A DNA stretch of 64,000 nt. Source: Ricordea florida. Its lineage: Eukaryota; Cnidaria; Anthozoa; Corallimorpharia; Ricordeidae. Below, one piece after another: positions 11,601 through 22,600 of this stretch. Position 1 is the stretch's first letter; each line of letters opens with the position of its first letter. Below the pieces are notes generated by a model. That model saw nothing but the letters and a program-made list of their open reading frames with translations, made no database searches and had not been told where the DNA came from. The position numbers and the translations under genes are program-made. Location of the stretch: positions 32,884,714-32,948,713 of the forward strand of contig OX453274.1 of the NCBI GenBank assembly GCA_949710005.1, written 5' to 3'.

Positions 11601-12308
11601 CATTTTTTGAAATAATCACCTGTGTATTTATACTCAGGCTCAGTGACTATCGGTGAATATTCACCGATAATCACTTCGCCTTCGGCGAATAATTGTTAAA
11701 TATCTTGACCTCACGCATAGTCAATTACGCAAATTTGTTGATCTACAGTAAACAACGTTCCTTACAACCCCCCTGACGCATACTGCAGCCCCAGACCTAA
11801 GGTCATCCGGGTGCCAAAGCCTCCCGGAAGTATCGCGTTCCCAGATTACGTCACTGTTTACAGCTGCACCGGAAGTTGTCTATACACGCAGGACAGCCGG
11901 CATTGCGCAGTCACAAGACAAGAAGAGATAAATGTTGTAATTTTCGAGTTGATAGGAGACTCGTTCAGAGACCAGTATTTACGTCTTTACAACCATACGG
12001 AATGTGCGTGCGATTGCATCACGAAAGCCAGCGACTGTGACACCGAGAAACAACAATGGAACCCAACAACCTGTGAGTGCGACTGCCGTTCAAATAACAA
12101 GACCTGCAACTCGGATCAACGGTGGGAGGTGGATAGGTGTCAATGCGAATGTACTGAGAATGAACAGATATGTGATTCTCACAACAAAGAGTGGAACTTT
12201 ATAAACTGTGGATGCCACTGCAAAAAAGACATCGCACTCCCATGTGCGAACTCTGGAGGAGTCATGGACTCAGCTGATTGCACTTGTCATTTCTCATCAG
12301 TCAACTGA
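8623..12308 (+). CDS. Secreted VEGF/PDGF-family growth factor with C-terminal CXCXC repeats
   Basis: Three exons join in frame: 8623-8688, 10235-10403, 11749-12308 (264 aa). Residues 1-19 or so form a signal peptide (core VFVLLILF). Residues 23-78 form a propeptide-like linker. The cystine-knot domain starts at about residue 90 with CSPRP, continues with VTVYSCTGSC and a cysteine in RHC, and closes with NHTECAC. The tail carries four CXCXC-type units (CECDC, CQCEC, CGCHC, CTCHF), as in the Balbiani-ring-like tail of VEGF-C/D. Such ligands act extracellularly on receptor tyrosine kinases of the VEGFR/PDGFR type. The six knot cysteines align, but the two positions that form inter-chain disulfides in VEGF are tyrosine (112) and serine (121). 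Introns contain MITEs. The family call is firm; VEGF versus PDGF identity is not resolved. Confidence 0.88.
9572..9862. mobile_element. Harbinger-like MITE, copy 3, inverted, in intron 1
   Basis: Third copy of the family at 718 and 3015, in opposite orientation, inside intron 1 of the growth-factor gene. The flanking 3 bp duplication is TAA (9569-9571 and 9863-9865), which with the two TTA sites supports a TWA target. Confidence 0.85.
10618..10876. mobile_element. MITE with GAGGCCCTGCC ends and perfect 6 bp TSD
   Basis: A 259 bp element in intron 2 of the growth-factor gene. Ends are GAGGCCCTGCC and its complement, with perfect TCATAT duplications (10612-10617 and 10877-10882). The interior consists of reiterated short words based on CGACAAGCGAC or CGACAGCGAC, ending in a C-run. 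No coding capacity. Confidence 0.85.
11367..11465. repeat. Short tandem repeat with CTTGACCTCGCGCTTGGTCA
   Basis: Three consecutive units of about 33 bp, each carrying a CTTGACCTC..CTTGGTCAATAACTGCAT pattern with minor changes; related words appear at 11318-11332 and 11704-11722. It lies in intron 2 of the growth-factor gene. The same words occur near 32795-32880 and 44100-44190, so it belongs to a dispersed repeat. Confidence 0.6.
11468..11635. mobile_element. MITE family A, copy 1
   Basis: The left end is GTATAAATATCCAGATGATT and the right end is the diverged complement ATAATCACCTGTGTATTTAT. The interior includes ATCGCGCGCTCTGATTG and AAAATGGCTGCCAGTCGTTC. This copy lacks part of the interior seen in the copies at 14698 and 53141. 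It sits in intron 2 of the growth-factor gene, about 110 bp before the last exon. Confidence 0.7.
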
Positions 12309-12490
12309 TCAATATAAAGAGGATAAAATTTAACCTACCCTATTCGAGTTAAATAAACCGTGACGCGATATTAACTTGTGTTTCGTGACACTCTTTTAAG
12401 TCACGCAATCTTCTAAAATTGGCCGTATACACTGTACCAATATACCGGTACGTGTGGCAGTCTTGATAGGAATTTATTCCGGATCAATAT

Positions 12491-12608
12491 CAGTTTCTGG
12501 GCAACCGTGCACCTACCCCTCCCTTAAACCAACATTAACGCTAACTTTTTAACTCATTATAACTTGTTGGATTACGGGAGGGGTAGGTGCACAGTTGCCC
12601 AGAAACTG
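12491..12608. mobile_element. Short foldback MITE with CAGTTTCTGGGCAAC ends
   Basis: Inverted arms of about 37 bp, beginning CAGTTTCTGGGCAAC and continuing GTGCACCTACCCCTCCC, surround a roughly 45 bp centre. It is flanked by ATAT (12487-12490 and 12609-12612), a likely 4 bp duplication. It lies in the 860 bp between the convergent 3' ends of the growth factor and ENDOG. Confidence 0.75.
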
Positions 12609-13170
12609 ATATTAATTTCTAAGATGTAAATGCCTTGAAATATATCCTATCCATCGTTATCTTGTGACTTTTGTTTCTCTTGATACGGTAACTTTGTAAA
12701 ATTTCCCCTTTAAATCTCACGATCAATATCGGAGAAGAAATTCTAATTAGTGAGTGAAAAAACACTCAGGGAGCGTTCCCCAATTTGTCATCGTCTGTGT
12801 TCGGATTTGTGATCCGAGATCACACGGATCATATGCCGCATCAAAGGACTCGATGAATCTCAGCCTATAGTTCAGGGGTAGAGCGTCTGAACTGGTACTC
12901 GGAAGGAAGGTCGCAAGGTTGACTCTTGTTGAGAGAACCGGGATTTTTTTTCCCGAGTTTGTCTGCGACGGTGCTGAAAAATACATCTTTCACAAATTTT
13001 CCAAGCTCAAAATATACCACCTTTATTATTTAAGGCCAAACGTGTTCTCCAAAAATGACCAACTGAATAAGTGCAATGATTAAACGACGCCTAGTGTAGG
13101 ATATAACGTTTATTTCTAAATAAAACTCACACACCACGCAAATTCTTCCCAGAAGGCGTTGCTGTCTTTG

Positions 13171-13542
13171 TCAGCCGTTCATAAATACCGTGGGATTGAT
13201 TTGTTTGATCACGTGACGCGGTACCTTGTCAAACATGATTAGTCCCGACGCCCTCTCAATTGTCTCCACTGGGACCTGGAAGCGATGGAGAAGTGTCCTC
13301 TCATTGATTGGTTGATTGGGTAGGATGTAAGACTGGAACGAAGACGCGTGATTAGCTCGTGCTGGAGAAAGTGGTACAAAGTCTGAATGTGACGAAATGC
13401 TCGTTTAAAGTCCTTTTCTTGAGCCACAACGGGGTTTTTAATAGAAAACTTATTCTAACCGCTTTTAATTGAAACGTTCTTATAATTATTTTTTTCTGAC
13501 AGTCCTTGCCAGTTTAGCCCCATAGCCTAAAACCCAAAAGCG

Positions 13543-13603
<61 letters not shown>

Positions 13604-16600
13604 TTAACAAGACCAACCACAACAACAAAAATAGTAATAACACTAAAACTAACAATAACAATAATAATAACGGTACCAGTACCTGTAACAAGAACAGGAA
13701 CAATAACAATAACAATGAGACACTAACAGTAACAATAGCAATAACAGCAACAGTAACAGTATCAATAACATTAATAATAACAGTAAAAGTACTAATAAGA
13801 ACAATAGGAATAGTAACAACAGGGTTTTCGTTTGATGCCCGGTGGCCAGACGTTTCGTCTGCTTGTTTCCCATTCCATATCCGGTACTTTGAGACCAATA
13901 TTTGATGGTTTTGGGCGCTCGCAAGGCGCCTTGTGATGCCAAAAACTGCCAAATCCGGTGCTTTCAGGAATGTCCGCTATTTTACAAAACTGCTGAAAAC
14001 CCTGGTAACTATAACAATGAAAATAACAGTAACAGTAACAGTTACAGTAAAAATAACAATAACAGCAACAACAGCAGCAACAACAACAATAATAATCATG
14101 ACAACAACAATAAAAATAACAATCACTTGTGCTGATGTATTTAGCACTGCTGTAGTAACTGGGGGATATTGTAGACAAATAAAGAGTTCAAACTGTAAGA
14201 ATCCGGTATGATATGTATTGATAATTTTTCAACTGTTTGAACCAAGTTTCACTTTGGTTGAAAATGACGATTGATGAATCTAACCGAAATCGATGGGAGT
14301 GATGGGGTGAGGTTGGTCGAGAGGGAAAATTGGGAGTGAACCAAACACTACGACATACAGTAATGTGTAACTCCAGCAAACTTGACACACCTGCATTTCT
14401 AACTCATTGTTCCCGGTTTCTCCTAAGATGACTTTGAAGTAGTGAGTAGGGACAGCAACGCGGTTTTTACCAATCAGCTGTAAGAGAGAAAGAATTAACA
14501 ACTACAAGGTAGAAAATGTCTTAAGTGCTCCTAAATGTTAGCATTTTATAACACACTATTGAGGACATACCACTATGTCATTTGATAGTTTGTAATATAT
14601 CAGTAGATTCATCTTCTAAGGTTATATTACGACCTCACAAATGCGTAGTCTCCTCCGAAGCCGTTATTAGGGTCGTCCTGCAACGCTTCGGGGGAGATGA
14701 TTATTTCAAAAAAAGAAAAGAAAAAGAATTGTACAACACGGAAAAAATTTATTTCATCAAAAGCGCGCGAACGACTGGCAGCCATTTTGTTCGTCGAGGT
14801 GATCATCGGCTGATAATCCGAGATAGCGATCCAATCAGAGTGCGCGATTTTGTATAATCGCCTGAGTATTTATACTCACTCCAATAAAGGATGGATAAAA
14901 CAATTGTAGCTAACAATATTTAGTGAGCTGACGCGACCTCAGTACAAAACGCATCGGTTTGTGTATGATAATTGATGGGAACAAGGTAGCAAGACTAAGA
15001 CGGTGGTAACGTATTGGTACAATCAACTTACTGAAGAAGAATTCAATCTCCCAGGAAACGATCATTTGTTTATATCGTGTATATGCGTGCGCAATAATCG
15101 TATTCTGATCATATATATTATAATAATAAATAATTAATGCCATAAACAAGTTGAAAGTTTTATTGCTTGCGAATTTATTGTTTATAATGTGTTTCACAAA
15201 ACTTTTGACAAACGAGTTCTGGAGTTCGTTTCAAATTCCCTAAGTTCGCCACGAACTTGGAAATTTCATGATGTAGTTGTCAATCAAATCGCGAACTTCG
15301 AAACGAAGTTGCGAATTTCACGTGCAGCGAAGTTCGGAACTTGGCAGCGGAAGTTCGAATTGTTTGACAGCCCGCGCAGTTATTGTCATTATTCCAGTTA
15401 ATATTGTTTTATCTTCGATTACGGCAGACTTGTCGAATTGGATTGCTACGTTTGTTTCCTCCTTTTTCAGCTTCAGCATTCCCTCTGCGTACAAAGTTAT
15501 CAACACTATTGACAATGGTTTGTTTCTGTAGTCTTAGCTCTTTTCCTATTTGTAATGGTTCTTTTCCTTCTAATCAGCTTTCAATAATTTTCTGTCTGAC
15601 AGAACTTGGGTTTGCTTTCCCTTGCAATGTAAACGGATTCATTTGTGGACAACCCAACTATACCGAATGGCACGAACTTCGCTTGCAACGAACTTCGCAA
15701 CGTCCCAACGAAGTTCGGCTTGCAATTCGCAACTTCGTTTGGAAGTTCGCAATTTGATTGACAACTACGTCATGAAATTTCCAAGTTCGTCAGAGCGAAC
15801 TTCGGAACCCGTTTGTCAAACGTTTTGTGAAACGCACTGTAACAGCCGGTTATTTAAATGAGGTTTAGACCAAGTATAACAAAACCTCGTCTCAATGGAA
15901 TTTTTGCTGCTCCTACTTAGCTTTTCAATCTGGTTTATAAGGTAAGAGGTAGTGGCGCACACGAGCCAAAGGCCCACACTGCCGGAGCTTATCCCGGTTT
16001 CAACAGCATGAAGCACCGGGGAGTATTATTACTCCCTCTTGGATGGGATGCTAGTCCATCGCAGGGTCACCCCCAGCATTATATCGCTCGTACCCATTTA
16101 TACACCTGGGTGGAGAGAGACAGTGTGAAGTAAAGTTTCTTCTCTAAGGAAGCAACACAGTGCCAGCACCAGGGCTCGAACTCCAAACCTTCTGCTCGGA
16201 AGTCCGACACGCTAACCACTACACTACTGTGCTTCCACAACCTAGTTTATGCCTCACCAAAAAAGTAGTGAATGCCTGCTCACTCAGAAATGAATTAACT
16301 TCATTACGTTAATAACAAATTGGTCAGTTTTGAACGCTTCCAATTTTACTGAACTCACGGCTTTTACTTAGCTGGACACCATTTAAATACCCGGCCCTTT
16401 GTGTTCATTTATGTACAGAGCTTTTGCCCACAACTAAATGCCAGAAGAAATTGGATTTTTAACACGGCTGGGACTGTAATGGTTAATCAATCTACATTCA
16501 TCTACAAAACAAGAATCCCCAATTTTTAAAAACCATTTGCAGTTAAGATATTGTACTCATAACTTACCTTGTATTTTACGTACAATTGACCGTCGGGCTC

Positions 16601-19600
16601 TATCCTACAAAGGAAATAAAGATGCTATGGTGGTGATTGTGTGAAAATGCCACAGAAAGTATGCTGAGTGTCGAAGAACGTAATGTGCTCACTTTGAAAA
16701 TTTAACTTAGAACTACAGACCACCCTAATTTTCCCGGTACTACCACGCAAAGCTGGTGTAGTCTAGTGGTAAGAACAGTCGACTAGAATGTGAAATGTTC
16801 CGGGGTCGAATCGCAGAATGGCTCTCGATCTGGCTTGGGGGCCGAGTAATCCCTACTTCTTGGCATTTCTACAAGAATACTAGAATTACTCTAGATTGGA
16901 CTTAAGGGCCAAGCAGTTCCTCCCTTCCATTCCCATTTTTTCTTTCAAGTTTCTTTCAGTATAAAGATAAAATCCATTGAGAAAGGCCTCCATCTCTTTT
17001 CTTGTCCTGTATTTTTCTTATGTTTTTCTTTGCCATTTAATATTCTAAATAAAGATAGACTTTATATTTCTGTTTACATCCCTTGAACATTGTTTCCTTT
17101 GCCAATAGTTGCAACTGAAAGAAGAAACCTATTTCCGATATTAAATATCTATACTTATTTTTTCCTGAAGCATCTCTGCGGGCCGGAATCCTAAATCCTC
17201 GAATCTGATTGGCTAATCGCGCGCTCGTAACCGGTCCAGCTTTTTACGATACGGACCACGGCCCGGATTTTTATCCGCGTTATTCGCGGCAAATTGAAAA
17301 AAAAAAAGCCTCGGGCCGTACTCAAGACCTCGGGCACAGTTTTTTCCCATACGGACCTCCCGCCGGTAAATAACATATATTCATTGCTTGACCTACATGT
17401 TTCCTTTGCTAAATATAGTTCGGTTTGGGAAGTGGATTTATACCTTTGCTGTACAGTAATCTCGGAAAATACAAACAGTATGAAACAGATTTTCAGAGTA
17501 GGCAGTGAAAACTATCTGCTGCTACTGTTGCACACAATGATCGATTTGCGCATCATTTCTTAAGATGGAGGGCCTTTTTTAAAGCAAATTTTAACTAGAA
17601 ATGAAACAACAACTGAAAGTTACAATAAAGATCAAACAATAAAGAATTTTATAATACCTGCATAGAGCTGAGCTAAGAAATGGACGGAAAATCAGTAAAA
17701 CATGACACAGGCGAAATAACAAAATTTTATCTTTAACGAGAAAATCACCTTTCACGAACTGCCGGTCTTCCTACGGAATACGATATTCTGCGCAAGATGT
17801 TTTCTTACAGCAGTTAGGATGGGGCCATTCATCACATAAAGATGGACACACACAAAAAAAAAACAACTTGTTGGTGATTTCTTTCCCAGTCTGTGTCAGG
17901 TTGCTAGCCAGCTCGGGTGTTAAATATATAACTGCCCTGTTTCCATCCATACCTCTTAAAAATCCTTCAGAGTCCCTACTGCCAATGGCATCATATATAC
18001 GGCTCACATAAAATTATCTCCCGTAAATTGGTCTTGTGCAAGCAATACGAGTATTGAGGACTGAAAGAAACTTTATCTTTCACAATTAAAACTCACCCTT
18101 CATGAACAGCAGTTAGGATTGGTTAGGGTTGTCATCAAAATGCTCCAAATTTTTAATAAAGTTCCAATAATTTAACTAGCAGAAGCAGCCATTAACCCAA
18201 CCGAGGTTGATCATGAATTAATGCATAAAACAATGCTTACTTTGGCAGAAAAAGAGGTCCAGTGATGACATAAACGTTCCTGTATGTTCTTGTTAAAAAC
18301 CGAGAGAACTTTTCCAGCTGCTCCCAAGCGTCACGATTGAATCCTGATCCTGTCTTAGAAAAAAAAGTAGAAAGATAACAGTCGTTGAGGGTTTATTAAA
18401 CAATGGGAAAAATCAAACTGAAGTAGCTGCTCCCGCCAACCACAACTTAAGACGCACCCAGTTCAATCAACCAATCAGGCACCAAGCACAAGGAAACAGG
18501 TGTCCATCAATCAATCAATTTTCATTTATCCATGGTAAAAATTCAGCAGGTCTAAAAAGAAGTTAACATCTAAGTCTAAAATACATCATTTAAATATTAT
18601 GCTAATTACAATGTTAAAATTTACTAATCCTAATAAGAACCTGTCTTCCATGAATGCTTTTTGTTTCTGTAATGTTTGTTTTAAAGTGATTTAAAGTTAC
18701 TCAGAGATTCTGCTTGCCTTACATTTTGAGGAAGACTATTCTATAGGAGAGCACCACCGCAGCTAGAACTATTCCAAAGGTATTGTGGGGATAGTTTCTA
18801 AAGAAACTGGTGCTGTGTCGGTGGGAAGTTGAAACACAAGAAAATGGGTAAATCAAACGAGTTGATTAAGTAAGTTATACCACCGTAAGGTAAAAGGGAG
18901 GTGCTGACGTTTCGAGCGTTAGCCCTTCGTCGGAGCGACGTTTGATTTACCCATTTTCTTGTATTCCAAAGGTAGTTTGTCGTGGTAGTGGAATGGCTAG
19001 TTTACTTTCAGAATCTCGGAAAGTGTAAGGAATACTCATGGATCAACTTGTAAATTTGGAGTGTAGGTATTCTGGGGCAAGGCCATCACAAGACTTAAAG
19101 ACCATTATGGCTTTTTGTATGTCCTGCTGAGTGCTGAGATTTTGCCAATTTAATCGTTCAAACAGTTGAGAAGCATCAGTGTCATAACTTGAGAACGTTA
19201 TGGCCCGTGCTGCTTGATTTTGAAGCTTTTGAAGTTTTTCAGCCCATTTCATGCCACCGTTTCCCCAGACAATGTGTGGTGTGAGCTATTTATGACTGTT
19301 TTAGGTTTAAATAAAGTTGCGTTGAGAATTAAAGTATGAGATCCTTTGATCAATCACCTATCACGAAATTACTCTAGACAAAAATGTAAAACCGCTCTAA
19401 AGAGTACAACTAATAGTAACAAACTAAGAGAATATGAACCGCAATGGCTAACTCACACAATACTCATTATTGTCCTGGTGAATGGTTTAGTAAAAAGTTC
19501 AATCCATGGGACATATAAGCCACTGTCCCACCACCACTCGGCCACTGTATTTGATCTTTAATGCAACATATGGTAATTAAGGAGGAAAGTTGTATTTTGA

Positions 19601-22600
19601 TCTCACCAACTTGAGGACTCATGTTGCTCAGAAAAAACGTTGCACACATTGAATCTTGTGAAGACCTGTGATTGGCTGCAGCAGCAAGATGGCCACGATC
19701 ATACCCCGTTTTACTGAAATACCAATAACAAATGTAATATTATTTTATTAACTGTCAGAAGAATAAATTTTTACAGAAGTGCAAAATGAAAGTAAGTAAA
19801 AGAAAGAAACTCTAAAATAGATGAATTGTAAAATGATATGAATGAATTGTAATATGATATGGACCTGTAATCTTCATTGCTGCTTGTAAACATTGGGTGA
19901 ACCAAAGGATCTTCTTTGAATTCACACCTTCCTCTGTCAAGGTCCTTAATACGTGTATTTCTTGATGAAAGGTGCTATAATTGATAAAGAATAACAGGCA
20001 CCACAGTCATGGTAAAAATATTGTTATTTATTTGAGGTCCATACATCAAGACCTCAAGGCTCAAGACAATTATATTTCCCTGTTTGGTGCTTCCCCTATG
20101 AATAGTTATTATGGGCTTAAAACTACAAAATGTTCAGGCCATTCAAGCCTTAATTTTTTATTAGGTCTTATCTTTGCAACTGCTTTTGGTGCCCACATAA
20201 CTACGAGAATCTTTTGCTTCTTAAATTTCTTATTACAATAATAATATACTCCATTTCTATTGCGCATATTCTATGTGCATAATCATATGCTCATTACAAC
20301 CAGACCAATGATGGCACGAGTCAGCTAGACCATGACACAGGGAACATGCCCTTGTACTCTTTTCAAACAGTGCCATGGGTTCTTTTATGTCCCACATTTA
20401 CAAATTAATTATAAAGAGTTGCGAGATGGGGCCTACAATTTATTGTCCTTATTCGAGAAGACTGGAAAGTCTAACCATTTGCAGATGTCATTACAAAGGC
20501 AGCAATTTCTGCTCAATTATTTTAAGACCATGAGTGTTGGTCTGGCCAGGGTTTGAACCCACAACCTCCTGCATGGTAGTCCAGTGCTCTACCAACTGAG
20601 CTAACCGGTTGGTGGTTAATTATAGTTAATTACAATTAGTAATGGTAATAGGACTGAGTGGAGTACAATTCGGTCTGTAATCATATGAGTGATCAACAAA
20701 ATCGGATGGAGGCATGACGGGAGTCCGTTTTGTTTAATGAAGAGTATGATTGCAGACCGAATTGGACGACACAAAGTCTTATTACCAATTAATCATAACT
20801 TTAACAAAATTTTTGATATATAAACTTATTTTTTTTTAATCAAAACACATGAAATTCCAAGATTTTTTTTGCTAGAAGTGAAAAAAAGCCATTTAAGCGC
20901 GGGCGTGATGGCGTGTAAGTTGTCCAATTACTCAGGCAATATGGTGCGTACTGTCCTATTTAACTGTCCTATTAAGGCTGAAATCAGGGCAGTTGATAAC
21001 CAATCAGATTTTAGAATTTTGTTATAGTTGTGATTATAGTAATAACAACACAGTACCTCACAGACCCAGTTAGCAAGCCTTAAACGCCGATTGTATGAGA
21101 GGACATAATCATCTTTGGCCTTGATGTTTTCAAAACCTGTTCAATATGTCATATTTATAAAAGAAAGACAGCCACCATCAAGCTCAGAAAACGTTTTTTC
21201 TTTTTTTTCAAAATAATGACATTGATAACTGGACAAGCAATACCGTAACCATCTACTGGACATGCTGCATTATGGAGTGCGTCCATAAAGCTGCATCATT
21301 TAGACAACACTGACGCTTGTAAAAGTGGGTTGCTTGAGGGCAAAGTGCTCAACAAAGTTCTACATCAGGAGGTCATAACACTTTTAACTATATAGCTACG
21401 ATTTCTAGCAGTTATCAAACAAAATGGTACTGTTTTTGAATAGCTTGAATTGCAAAATGGCATCCCTTCCTCATAACCAGTATCTATCAGAAATCCCTAC
21501 ATATTTTAAGGCTAATTATTGTAAATTCAAGCAGTTCAATGGCCATAAGCTGCATCTGTTTGACAGATGTATTGATGTAATCCTCCTATTGTTACTATTT
21601 ACATAGCTGTCGTGTGGTGTGTGAAACTGCAGTTACCAGTATGCTGTGCAGTGGTAAATTAGAAATGTTGTATTAAAGGCAGCCATCTTGCCATTTGTTT
21701 TAAGTTGAATAAAGCCATTTTTATCATGGTTACAACATTTATATTTTCAAATGAACAATTTGTGCTTACTGGGATAGCCAAATCTCATGATTTCTGATAG
21801 TCTTGATCCAGGGCCATCGATAGAATCTTGTTTGGCATGTACAAGAGGAGCAAGGCCATGTGGGTATCTCTTTCTAATAGATTTCAAATTGATTAAGAGT
21901 ACACAAGTTAAATTAACAAATCTCAGAAACCCACAAGAATTGAAGCAAATTGCAACTGCTTTGAATGTTTTCAATCATAGCTTGTCCACATTCAATCAAC
22001 CAAGTACATTAATATATGGAAAATCAAGAGAAACCAAATAAACTGATCAAATTGGATTTGGTAGCATGACATATTACTTACCACAAAATACCTATCTCTA
22101 CTCAAAACATGGAAGACACATTGTTGCAAATACTCATTGTTTGTGATGTGCCATGTAAGCAGTGACAACAAGCTCAAAAACTGGGACAAGCAATGGTACA
22201 TGGCAAGCACATGATACTTGAGAAACATTGAATCTGGACAAGCTGTGAACATGATTTACAAGTCTGATGGGTTTCTGGTAATCTTCATAACCTACGCTTA
22301 CTGTGCTAAAAGAACATGTATCATATATTTATGCTGCCTGACAAGTTAAAGACAGGTGTGCCGTTTGGGACCAAGATTGAAATATGGGCTGGTAGTAATC
22401 CTAATTTCTCTACCGAAGACCTTGACCACTATTCTCCTTAGTAACTATGTTCTACATTTCTTTACATCTTAGTTTTGAGAATTCAGTTTTAGATCAATTC
22501 AGTTTCCTTGATTAATCTCTGCATCCCTTTGGTTTGACAAAGTATTGTTTGTAAGCAAGTATTTGTAAGTACTCAGTCTTCAGAATTTGTAAGTATTAAT

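Noticed and set aside
13527..14211. Poly-Leu, poly-Tyr, poly-Cys and poly-Asn ORFs
   Set aside because: Translations of AAT/AAC microsatellites within the last ENDOG intron.
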